Origin: Tetrapyrgos nigripes
Lineage: Eukaryota; Basidiomycota; Agaricomycetes; Agaricales; Campanellaceae
Length of the DNA stretch: 64,000 bases
Reading direction: 5' to 3'
Assembly (NCBI GenBank): GCA_013368315.1
Contig: JAACJM010000171.1
Coordinates: 114,697 to 178,696, forward strand
Positions 55,387-64,000 of the stretch are shown here, piece by piece (positions within the stretch are counted from its first letter, which is position 1; the number at the start of each line of letters is the position of its first letter). Both the position numbers and the translations under genes were made by a program. The notes under the pieces were generated by a model. It was not told where the DNA came from, did not search any database, and saw only the letters and a list, made by a program, of their open reading frames with translations.

Positions 55387-57473
55387 CTACAAGCGGTATG
55401 GGATAGATGCTGCTCTGAAAAATACATTGAGGAAAGAACTGGTATAGTAAAAAGCAAGGTCTCTTTCAATCTGGTCGAGCCGAGTCCCAAAATTGTGACC
55501 ACTCATATCAACCGGAAACCCAGACAACAGCACAGGAGGCTTCGGTCCACGCCAGGTAGTCATGATCTTGTGAAGAGCCCCCAAGATCTGTGACCTTTTT
55601 GTGGGATCCGTGGAAGCTAACCCATCTTGCGCCTTCTGACAGTCAGTGTACTCTCTTGCTCCAATCCAGCACCGGCCAAGAAGATTCTGGCGTTCTGGCA
55701 GTGACATATTGCTCTCGTCGAGCTGGGCATCCAGTGCGACGAGATCCTGCCGGAAGTTGAGCTCGTACAGTTCCCAGATGATCTCCTTGGCGATGGTTGG
55801 TGGTACCTGGATACCATCAATTGTTTCGCCGCGCCAAGTCACAGGAACAGACGATAACTGATCAAATTGGACGGTATTCCTGCTCACCATACTCTTCAAC
55901 AGAGTCTGCATCTCCAGTCGCTGCTTCCCTGTGCGTGTGTCGGACCTGATCTCCTGCTCCTCGTCAATAGTGAGCAGCTGTCGCCATTGTTTCTTTGAGT
56001 AGCGTTTAGAGCTATACGAGAGACGGTAAATGAAGATATCCTTCAACTTGAGGTAGTTGCGAAAGAGGGTAGCAGCGGTCGACGGGTTACCGGTCGTCAC
56101 AAATAAGTCTGCTGGCGGAAGAGCATAACCACGGTTTACTCCCTCAGGGGCAGCGAGAGACTGATTGTGGGTTGCAAGTTCCTCTAATGCAATTCTCCAG
56201 TTGTCTATTGATTGCGGCATAACTGGGCTGGAGGGAGTCATGAAAGTATTGTTGGAGCTGTCAGCGAGTTGCTTGGCTTTCCCTCCTCTTGTATCTATAG
56301 AAAACATGAATCAGAGAGAGAAATAGGGCCATTGAGCAACCTTACATGGGGCATATCGTCCTTGGGAGGCAGAGGAGGTGGACCTGGTGGGAAGGGTAGA
56401 TTTAAAAGGAAGGCTGGCCTTTTGCATGGATGTCGAGCTTTGGGGTGTAGAGTTTCCGAGTGGAGAAGGATAATCCAAAAGCGAGATGACGTAGTTGACC
56501 ATTGTCACATATCGCTCAGGATTTTGCGCAAGGCCAGTGAAGATAACGCGGTGCGATGGGACTTTGTCAGACAAGTCAACCTCAAACCCACTGTGCAACT
56601 GGGATTTTTGGTTAAGAGGGAGAAATTGTTGCAGCTTGTCTATCCGAGCGTTGCCCGCACGAGATAGAATGCGAACATAGTAAACCGGGATTTGGCACTG
56701 AAAGAGATTCTCGAGAACGTCTAAATCATCGGTGAAGGCCCCAACCAACGAAGCATCAGCCATGCTTGGGTGATCCACACTAGGTGTTGCTCCATATCTC
56801 TCTCGAAAGGTTTTAATCCACTGAATTCTTGCATCCAATTCCAGAAGATGGCGCTGAGCACATTGGAACCGGAGAAAGAGATCATCCATGGGGGCAGATA
56901 GGTTCAGGCGGTCCATCAGACGACGAAGGTGTTCACGACTGAGCGAATGTATGGGTCATCCTCTTGCCCATGTGGTATTGACTTGAAGACGGTATCGCTC
57001 AAAGCAACAAGCTTGGAACGAAGACGTCTATCTAAGAAGCCGAATCCGATGCAGAATGTCTGAGTGGAGAGCTCGAAATGAGAATCATTGAGGACGATCC
57101 AAGTGACGGCAAATGGGTGATCAGGTGAGGGTTGGGGGGCTCTGATGACGGCAAGATGGGCAGTTGGACGATGGAATGGCTGAGGAAAGTACAGAGGGTC
57201 GTCTGGGCCAAAATGACCATCTCTCCTCATTCGGACGGAGCATTGGTTCAGAGGAGGGCGGTAGAGGGTTGACATGTTAGGTGTGGATACTAGGACCTCT
57301 CCAACATTATTGCCACATAAACCATCGAAGGATTTGAGAGCTATGGTTTGGTTAGCATTGCACATCCAGGGGAAGTGATGGCAAAACATACGAGTTCCGG
57401 GCTTCGCAAACAGAGTGAGGATACTAGGATCTTTGATGAGGTCTTTCACCGAATACTTCGAAGTGCTAGACAT
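55387..57473 (-). pseudogene. Conserved basidiomycete protein of unknown function, one frame break
   Basis: The start at 57473 (MSSTSKYSVKDLI) leads through an intron near 57340-57390 to SFDGLCGNNVGEVLVSTPNM and a long beta-rich section. The next block reads FQCAQRHLLELDARIQW, SLVGAFTDDLDVLENLF and IPVYYVRILSRAGNAR. A third exon (from about 56290) reads ALPPADLFVTTGNPSTAATL, FRNYLKLKDIFIYRLSYSS and DTRTGKQRLEMQTLL and ends ...ASIPYRL at 55387. The middle joins only with a one-base shift near 56945 (SVVNTF versus REHLRRLMDRL). The motifs belong to a multicopy agaricomycete family I know only as hypothetical proteins. It is convergent with the transposase. Confidence 0.6.
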
Positions 57474-57829
57474 CTGTGAAGACAATTTCAGTGTTGTTCT
57501 GGCAAGATTAGATTGGTGCTCTACCTACCGTGAAAGGACTGAGGATGGGTACAAGATGAGCAGCAATAACAGAAAGATGAATAAAACTGCATACCTAAAC
57601 TGTCGGCCAAGGGCAAGTCTGTGTTACAAGGATATTAACTCGAAGCGAATTCAAGTTATAATCAGGATAGCTGCGCGCAGCAGTCTACGGTCGGAGTTTT
57701 GAAGATGAGAGCTAGAGGAGAAAGTCAAAGGCGCGAATTGGGTCAGTTTGCCAGTTAACGCTGCAGCCAAACAACAACAGACGCTTTCGGAGTTAGACGC
57801 GTTCGAGTTTGCAAAGTCTCCTCATACGC

Positions 57830-58029
57830 TCATCTCTCATTCTCTCTTCCCGGATAGACTGCCACGAAACTCGTGTCGGGTAGTCCCAAGCATTATAGGT
57901 TCGCCCTAAATGCTCACTGTGCCAAGATCCGCTCTTAGCATGGCTCACATCAAGACCAAAATCGACGATTCTCATCTCTCATCCTTCTTTCCCGGATAGA
58001 CTGCCACGAAACTCGTGTCGGGTAGACTC
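57830..58029 (+). repeat. ~57-bp direct repeat pair
   Basis: CGGATAGACTGCCACGAAAC followed by TCGTGTCGGGTAG occurs at about 57851 and 57994. Each is preceded by CATCTCTCAT. Period about 143 bp. Confidence 0.88.
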
Positions 58030-58209
58030 AACCTGAATACTTTCTTTCATGGGAAAGACGTCACGATTTCCATCCGGACAGCTAGAATGCCCGTTGGAGA
58101 TTAGAAGAATCCGTCAATTTATTGGAGAACTATGTAGGTGAGTCCGTTATACCACAGGTCAGCCGGTTTTACTAAGTAACATTACAGAGTATCAAGTTCA
58201 AGGCTATCC

Positions 58210-58305
58210 ACGCTCTCTCTCCCAAAGTCTAGTGGCAGTCGACTGGTTATGGGTCGTGACAAACAAGTCTGCAGGAGGAAGAGCAAAACCCTGATTTACG
58301 ATCCA
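58210..58305 (-). pseudogene. Fragment of a paralog of the 55387-57473 gene
   Basis: On the minus strand it reads NQGFALPPADLFVTTHNQST followed by ATRLW. This matches NRGYALPPADLFVTTGNPST, ATLF of the neighbouring gene at 56150-56075. Nothing else of the gene is recognisable around it, so it is a small relic. Confidence 0.78.
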
Positions 58306-58314
58306 GGTTTATCG

Positions 58315-58680
58315 AGTAAGTTCATTATATCATGCATACAGCTATTTCTCTGAGCTACATTACAGAGTATCAATATCACGATCAGCTACGCTTCCCAGGT
58401 CAAGACCGGTCACAATCTCTATCCACTCGCGTGCTCCCTGTTTAGATGTTCTGAGCAACGGAAACGGTCAAACAATCAGAACACTCATTTTTATCAAGTA
58501 AGTTCATTATATATATCATGCATACAGCCATTTCTCTGAGCTACATTACAGAGTATCAATATCACGATCAGCTACGCTCTCTATTCCCAGGTCAAGACCG
58601 GTCACAATCTCCATCCATTCGCGTGCTCCCTGTTTAGATGGTCTGAGCAACGGAAACGGTCAAACAATCAGAACACTCAC
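58315..58680 (+). repeat. Tandem duplication, period ~182 bp
   Basis: AGTAAGTTCATTATAT starts at about 58315 and 58497. GGTCAAGACCGGTCACAATC, CGTGCTCCCTGTTTAGATG and GGAAACGGTCAAACAATCAG recur in the same order. Differences are few, including an extra ATAT and an extra TCTATT-like insertion in copy 2. Confidence 0.9.
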
Positions 58681-60071
58681 TGGCGGAAGATTCTGCATGA
58701 CAAAAAGAATGGATAACAACACACAAATTACCTGCCACCAGTAGAAGTCTTGCAGGAGTCTCCCCTGGCATACTCCCTCCCTCTCTGGCGCAGGCGTCTC
58801 CCTCTCCCAGACTTGGAGAGCAGTCTGTCCCAAATTTTCCCCGATCGACCAATGATTATTATCGTACACCCTCCATCTCTGTCGTCTGCTCCTAGCTTCA
58901 GGGACGATTATACTCCGTTTAGTCCGAAAGTCACTTACCGTTATGGATTGTACCCAATCTTTACACCCAACCTGGATGATGTCGTTGACCTCACCAGTCC
59001 TTCGGTCAAAAATGTAGACATCACATGATCGCTTCCGGAGATCAGAGCTTTTCCTCCGTCATGGAAGCCAACATTTCTTGAACGTCGTTCGTTGGTCGTC
59101 ACAGCAAATGTCTTGAGTCTTTCTGCACCCGAAAGTTTGTAGAGAGCGACACCCTGTGACGTATCGTCCAGAATATATGCATTGTCTTTGACGCTGATTG
59201 CAGCACCACCGCTTTTGAGCAGTTTCAGAAAGAAAGACATCGCTCTTTCAGATCACTTACATCACCACGCCGGTGGTCTTTGTCACAGTAATTTTCCCTC
59301 CTTCATCGAGTATATGTCTGTTCTCCAACGTGAGTCAGCTTGTAAGAACGTCATGTCACATCTACTCACATTTCGCCATCCTCTCTTCCGAAACTCCAGA
59401 TTTCGGGACCACGGGCAGCTGTCTGTCCGAAACCGACCGCCTGGGGCCAGTGGTTCTTGATCCTTGTCGATTTTACTGTGGTCAGCCTCATCAATGGGTC
59501 GACTACGAATCTGTGAACGATCTCAGCCCGATGGACGACAGCCAGCTGGCTGGAGCTCGCGTCGAATGCGATGGCTGTTATTTCCTGCCCATTCTCTCCC
59601 CCTTCGAGATGGTTGCAGTACACCTCGGTGAACTAGGATCGCAAGTCGAGTCAATGCCCATTGCTCTCAGCAGAAGTTGCTGGCCTACCTCCTGTTCCTT
59701 TCGGCTGCGACGCCAGATGCATAAATATCCATCATCAGTCCCAAACGCCAGCCCATCATCGGTATCATCTGGTCTAATCATCCATGCTAAAGCAGTCGTA
59801 ACTCCCCGGTCACCAGCCCCAGTTGGTGAGCCCAGTAGTTTCTTGTCTTGAAGTTTCCAGACAAGCGTCCCCTCTCGGCCTACATGCACCTGTAAGGCTT
59901 TCCTGCCCGAAAAGTTGTGCACTTACCTCCGGAGGCTACATGACTTCCCAGTGGATGGGCAGTCACACACGCTACTGCGCCCTGGTGCCCAGCCAGGAGT
60001 GCACGCAGCTTGTATTTCCCGTTCTTGCTTTTCGGTGTTTTGGAGTTGGTGGTGAAGGTGAAAGGTGTCAT
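58660..60071 (-). pseudogene. WD40-repeat protein with C-terminal membrane segment, one frame break
   Basis: The start at 60071 reads MTPFTFTTNSKTPKSKNGKY and the first WD unit (LAGHQGAVACVTAHPLGSHV). Introns near 59895-59930, 59635 and 59315-59380 join WD blades: TLVWKLQDKKLL, LAFGTDDGYLCIWRR, ITAIAFDASSSQLAVVHR, GPEIWSFGREDGEM, AYILDDTSQGVALYKLSG and VGFHDGGKALISGSDH. After GSDH a one-base deletion (near 59023) shifts the frame; the other frame continues VYIFDRRTGEVNDIIQVG and ends with a hydrophobic segment (WWQVICVLLSILFVMQ) at 58660. Beta-propeller scaffolds of this layout are common in agaricomycetes; the specific role is unknown. Confidence 0.72.
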
Positions 60072-60193
60072 TGAGGAATTCGATAACCCATGACCTCTTT
60101 CTCTTGTATTTCAACGGCCACCCCATACTTCAAGACAGTTCTCTATCTTTACTTCTCAGCTCATGACCAGGACAGTTTTCTCTATTGTTTTCT

Positions 60194-60381
60194 CACGTGC
60201 GAAGGAATCAGAGAACAATAACAAGCGCGCACCTTCGAATCCTACACGCGGTCTATCACATTTACTTCACATCTTCCTTATCGCAGCTACTTCACATCTT
60301 TCCTTCTACATTTCTCACATGCCGAGGAACTAGAGAACAATAACAAGCGCGCACCTTCGAATTCTACACGCGGTCTATCAC
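60194..60381 (+). repeat. Direct repeat of ~65 bp, period ~121 bp
   Basis: GAGAACAATAACAAGCGCGC followed by ACCTTCGAATCCTACACG and CGGTCTATCACA occurs at 60211 and again at 60333. It lies between the divergent WD40 and 60475 genes, so it may carry duplicated promoter elements. Confidence 0.88.
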
Positions 60382-60474
60382 AGTTTCGCATCTTTCCGTC
60401 TACACTCGCAGTACATCACGGTTATCTCACATCTTTCCTTCACTCCCTTTGCGCCGGCACGACAACACTTCACA

Positions 60475-61285
60475 ATGTCCTTCCCTTCTCCAAAGTTCTC
60501 CACACCTAGTTCCACATTCTCCCCAAGGACCGCTGCTCGTCCCAAAGTCATTCCTCTATATGCTACGGTCATACCCAGACGTGCCGCTCGGTCCCTCTCA
60601 ATCCATAGAGTCCTCCCGGAGAGGCCTCTATGTCACCCTTACACAACATTGAAACGTAAAGGGCCGAGCCCCATCCGCATCGTGTCTCCAACCTCCTCTG
60701 ACAGCCCGCCATCACCCATGACGCCTCTGGATGATGAAGGAGCATCGACTGTCAATGAAGAAACGTCATCAGGTTCCTCTCAAGCAGAGGTCGTACGGAT
60801 CCACCCTCCAGCCAACATGGAGCTCACGGTGAAAACAGCAGGGTGGGTATGAGCATCAACAAAAAGAATATCGGTAAGCACTCGTGCTCCAATTACCCTT
60901 CCGTAGTCGCTTATCTCTCATTCAGGGGATTGCCAGAGCAGCGATTAAAAAGTATCTTGACGCGACCTTGAACTTGAACAATCAAAACCAGCTCGCGAAG
61001 GAAAAGGCCAGGAACCATGTCAGTGCTGCATTTCGTACTGTTCAAGCTATCATTGATGTCTTACAGATAGAGGATGCTATAGAGTTATTCAGAGATCATG
61101 CGGATCATTGGGGTGCCGATCTCCTTCTCAGAGATCAGCTGAAGACTATGAAGGATACAGAAGCAGCCAGGGTGAGGAGGACGGAGAAAGGGAAAGACAG
61201 GCAAGGAGACGAGGAGGTTTGTGGAAAAGACGGCGGTGCATCCCAGGGTAACGGGCGGCCTTCAAGAAAGAAGGGTTCTTCCTAA
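60475..61285 (+). CDS. Two-exon gene, 243 aa, unknown
   Basis: Exon 1 60475-60846 (MSFPSPKFSTPSSTFSPRTA) is Ser/Pro/Arg-rich and disordered. Exon 2 60926-61285 starts GIARAAIKKYLDATLNLNNQ and is helical (HVSAAFRTVQAIIDVLQIED, AIELFRDHADHWGADLLLRD) with a charged basic C-terminus. The phase-0 intron has GT..AG ends. I do not recognise a domain. A CT-rich leader precedes the ATG. Confidence 0.6.
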
Positions 61286-61699
61286 TTTCGACTCCAACAT
61301 TCCCTTTGACCAATAGTACTTATGCCTAATTGTCTATGATCGTGTTCTCTGGCTGGGCTTTTAAGCTTCATGTAGTCCTTTTGGTGATCCTGAGCCAACA
61401 TGACGCAATGCGTCAATTTCCGCATCCGATGGTCCCGACGCATCGATAGCACTTGACCGCGTCTCTTGTTGTTATCTTCACGCTAGTCGTCTGACTTTTC
61501 ACGCTAGTCATCTGACTTATCTGAAGAACGAGAAGGAGGCAGCTGTTCTTATTGTTATCTTCACGCTAGTCACTGAGCACGCGTCACTCATTTTCTCAAA
61601 GAGGTACGACTTGTCGTATTCCTCTTCCCATATTCCTCCACCTTCTCCTGAACTCGCAGCGGGCTGCGCTTCAATCTTCCACTCGTTAACTTCACGAAA
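61286..61699. other. Intergenic with repeated TTGTTATCTTCACGCTAGTC
   Basis: The 20-mer TTGTTATCTTCACGCTAGTC occurs at 61469-61488 and 61552-61571. A third CACGCTAGTC lies at 61500. GACGCAATGCGTC near 61401 is a perfect palindrome. No gene is supported. Confidence 0.6.
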
Positions 61700-62260
61700 A
61701 TGACACGTACCACATACAATGTCAATGATGTATGTTTTTACTTTCATCGACGATACTCATGTCAACTGATTCGGTATAGGCATCCCATGTCTTTAATGTT
61801 GTTGCCGTCAGGATATCCACCACATCTTCGAAACATCTTGTCCGAGTCCCGACCGTCTCCTCACGGCCGCCCAGGTTGCATCAAGTCGAACGGATGCCGT
61901 TGCTTGAGCATCAATTAGAATCTTGGCCATTTCTTCAGCCGTATGTCCATGACACCGACGTGGTGTACCGAAAAACACGGTTTCGGTTATTCTTCAGACG
62001 ACACAAACGCCTCCCTGTCAATCCAGCTCTTTTCGTTCACGGGGACATCATCATTATGCGAGTTGGCAAGAAGAATGCCCGGAACATTGTCAATCTCCAG
62101 AAGGGAGATGCCAAAAAGGCTCAAGTCATCGCGAAGCGGTCAGTATCGTGCTTTTGCTTTCGAAAACAATACTTACATGCTGCTTCACAGCTTTGCTCCT
62201 CATCTCCAGTGGTTCCAGGAGTGTCGTGGGCGACAACTACCTCAGTTGCTTCAATTGTAG
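61700..62260 (+). CDS. Three-exon small gene, 152 aa, unknown
   Basis: The exons are 61700-61729, 61780-62138 and 62191-62260, all in phase. The protein begins MTRTTYNVND, has a helical/basic core (DVVYRKTRFRLFFRRHKRLP, VHGDIIIMRVGKKNARNIVN) and ends FAPHLQWFQECRGRQLPQLL. The layout resembles small conserved agaricomycete hypothetical proteins. No function can be assigned. Short introns (50 and 52 bp) fit a real fungal gene. Confidence 0.6.
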
Positions 62261-62744
62261 AGTTGAACGTACCGTACATTATCAATAATGAGGTTCTCAT
62301 TCTAAAACGTTGAACAATGTATGTGGTCACCTTGTGGACAGAACCAAATTCACACTTCTGGCCGGAATTGTGCGTCAACTCTCCCGGTGCCAAGTCGGAG
62401 AAATGACAGACGTGTATTCGTTATCGTCCCTTCACCTTGCTTCTAGGTTCTAGGGCTCAAACCTCGAGAACTGATTCCACATGCTCTCATTACCGCTCTA
62501 GGGAATTTTGATCCTAAAAATGGAGGACATTTGGTGCTTTCGTCAGCCTTTTTGTTCTCTAAGTCTCCAATTGTCTTCTTGCACCAAGTCAGGTGCGTAG
62601 CACATTTTCCGTACTGAGAACCTACTTATAATAACCCCTCTCGTGCAGTTATACCTCAACGGCCTGGTGCCCCAGCTGAAATCGACCACAGTCATTACCC
62701 CATTTCTTTTCAACCCTATTTTTCTACTTTAATAACGTTTTATC
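62261..62744. other. Intergenic stretch
   Basis: No gene is supported. It includes the 3' side of the 61700 gene and the AT/CT-rich upstream region of the gene starting at 62745. Confidence 0.4.
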
Positions 62745-64000
62745 ATGAACAACGATGGCCCCGCTGGCATTTCATCTTCTGGAGCAAAGGTATGGGAATA
62801 CAATTGTCTCCTGAAACCGAGAAATGATTTTTTTACCACACAGGAGCTCCCAGCTCTGCCTCCGGCTTCATCAAGATACAATGTTCTCTCATACTTCATG
62901 GGACCAACAACATCTGACGAAAACAATCTGAATGAAACTCAGTCGTCCAACAGACAATCCATACCCTTATCCCGTAAACGCGGAGTCGAAGCCAATGATG
63001 ACGAAGTTGGACCTGACAGGAACATTGGGCCCCATGGAGAAAAATTTCGCGCTGGGGCAGGACTGACCCAAGAAGATTTCGACAGGGTGAGTGGTTACCA
63101 ACCGCACATAGCCAGTGACTTACAATGTTCTTAGGAGCGCGCGGCAAAAGAAAAACTGGAGCTTGCCTCAAAGAAGCCAACAACGACTATCTTTCCAAAG
63201 AAGCGAGATATCGAAGCTGAAGGAGCTTTTGCAGGATGAATCAATGCAGCGGGATGTGGACGATGAACTGGTACGTGAAGCAGGTTGTTTCCTCTTGTTA
63301 CTTTTTCTCTTTTTCTCGTTTCTGTAGTACTAATAGGTCCTTTTTACAAGCAATCACAACTCCGAGAAGCACGACAACAGTACGAAATTCTTCAAGAGAC
63401 CGCTTCGGGCTACCATAATCTGTATAGCCAGTCGGAAAAGGTCATATCAGAGTTGGTGAGCATTCACCGCAGCTCCAGTCTGTGAGACTGATTCTTAACT
63501 CATATCAGCGGAGTCAATTTGCTGAAGATGTTCAAAAAGTCCGGCAAGACTTGGTGAGTGCCTCCTTAACTTTCTTAGACATAGCTCGAGACTGATCCTC
63601 AACTCATGTGACCTCGTAACAGTCCACTCAATTCGCCGCCGAAATGCAAAAAGCCCAGCGGGACTTGGTGAGTGCTTCTTTAGCCTGCTTGGATAGAGGT
63701 TGAACGACGTGTCAGCTACAAAAGGACAACGAGATACAAACACTCCGAGCCAAACCCAAACACTCAGCTCAATCGCCACCCTCGTCCCAATCTCAGCCAT
63801 CTCAGAGTCGCGGCGACGATCGGATGATAGACATGGATCGTCCTCAGGTTACTTCTACCCCTCCTCGCCATTCGGGAGCTCCTGTCAGCAGATCAACCAC
63901 TCTGAATTCGTCCCCGCTAGCGCTGCTCGACCGCTGGAGAGGCTGGGTTTGCAGCACTCTTTCGGGAGTTCACAGGCGATATCAAACAACTCCTACAAAA
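62745..64000 (+). CDS. Coiled-coil protein, partial, runs off the window
   Basis: The start at 62745 (MNNDGPAGISSSGAK) is followed by an intron 62790-62843. Exon 2 (ELPALPPASSRYNVLSYFMG ... GAGLTQEDFDR) ends at 63086. Later short exons form a coiled coil: SKLKELLQDESMQRDVDDEL (63213), QSQLREARQQYEILQETASG (63354), SQFAEDVQKVRQDL, AAEMQKAQRDL and KDNEIQTLRAKPKHS. A Ser/Pro-rich region continues past 64000. The exon at 63135 needs two frame changes to read the expected helix (EKLELAS, KEANNDYLSKEARY, SKLKELL), so it is damaged or misread there. Confidence 0.5.

Overview
The window reads as nuclear DNA of a filamentous basidiomycete, most likely an agaricomycete. Genes are split by introns of roughly 45-60 bp with GT..AG ends. 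The mobile-element set is typical of that class: KDZ with a CxC2 cysteine cluster, Plavaka, chromodomain Ty3/gypsy, MULE with a SWIM zinc finger, hAT, Tc1, a Tnp2/EnSpm-type transposase and DUF6532. No bacterial, organellar, tRNA, rRNA or CRISPR feature was recognised.

Positions 1 to about 34.8 kb are a transposon graveyard. In order: a decayed KDZ transposase (1.1-4.7 kb); a Ty3/gypsy chromovirus (A) broken by a second, inverted copy of the same family (B, 6369-12820, target duplication TATTC), each LTR of B carrying a further LTR insertion; a third copy (C, 14.3-18.4 kb); a LINE endonuclease fragment; a DUF6532 pseudogene; a Plavaka transposase pseudogene; and a MULE pseudogene split by a hAT element (8-bp duplication CTTGGCTC). 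The hAT itself carries a solo LTR and a Tc1 element whose transposase ORF is intact. Most stop codons in the older elements are CGA to TGA changes. At two codons the three gypsy copies show CGA, TGA and CAA, the mark of CpG deamination on either strand.

Positions 34.8-42.7 kb hold low-copy sequence: a foldback repeat, a disabled TRAPP subunit (Trs33/TRAPPC6-like) pseudogene, a T5orf172-domain gene, and a divergently transcribed Mms22/Mus7-like partial gene. The rest of this stretch is poorly interpretable.

Positions 42.7-64 kb are gene-dense with lineage-type fungal genes of unknown function. They include two related multi-exon genes (43.4-45.0 and 47.1-49.9 kb, the second with a C-terminal membrane segment), a Ser/Asp-rich gene between them, an apparently intact four-exon Tnp2-like transposase (51.1-54.9 kb) convergent with a conserved unknown gene (55.4-57.5 kb), a WD40 gene with a C-terminal membrane segment, and three more small or coiled-coil genes. 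Dispersed short repeats (four copies of an ~80-bp unit, a 177-bp MITE, several tandem duplications) lie among them. Single-base frame breaks recur in the 56-63 kb genes.
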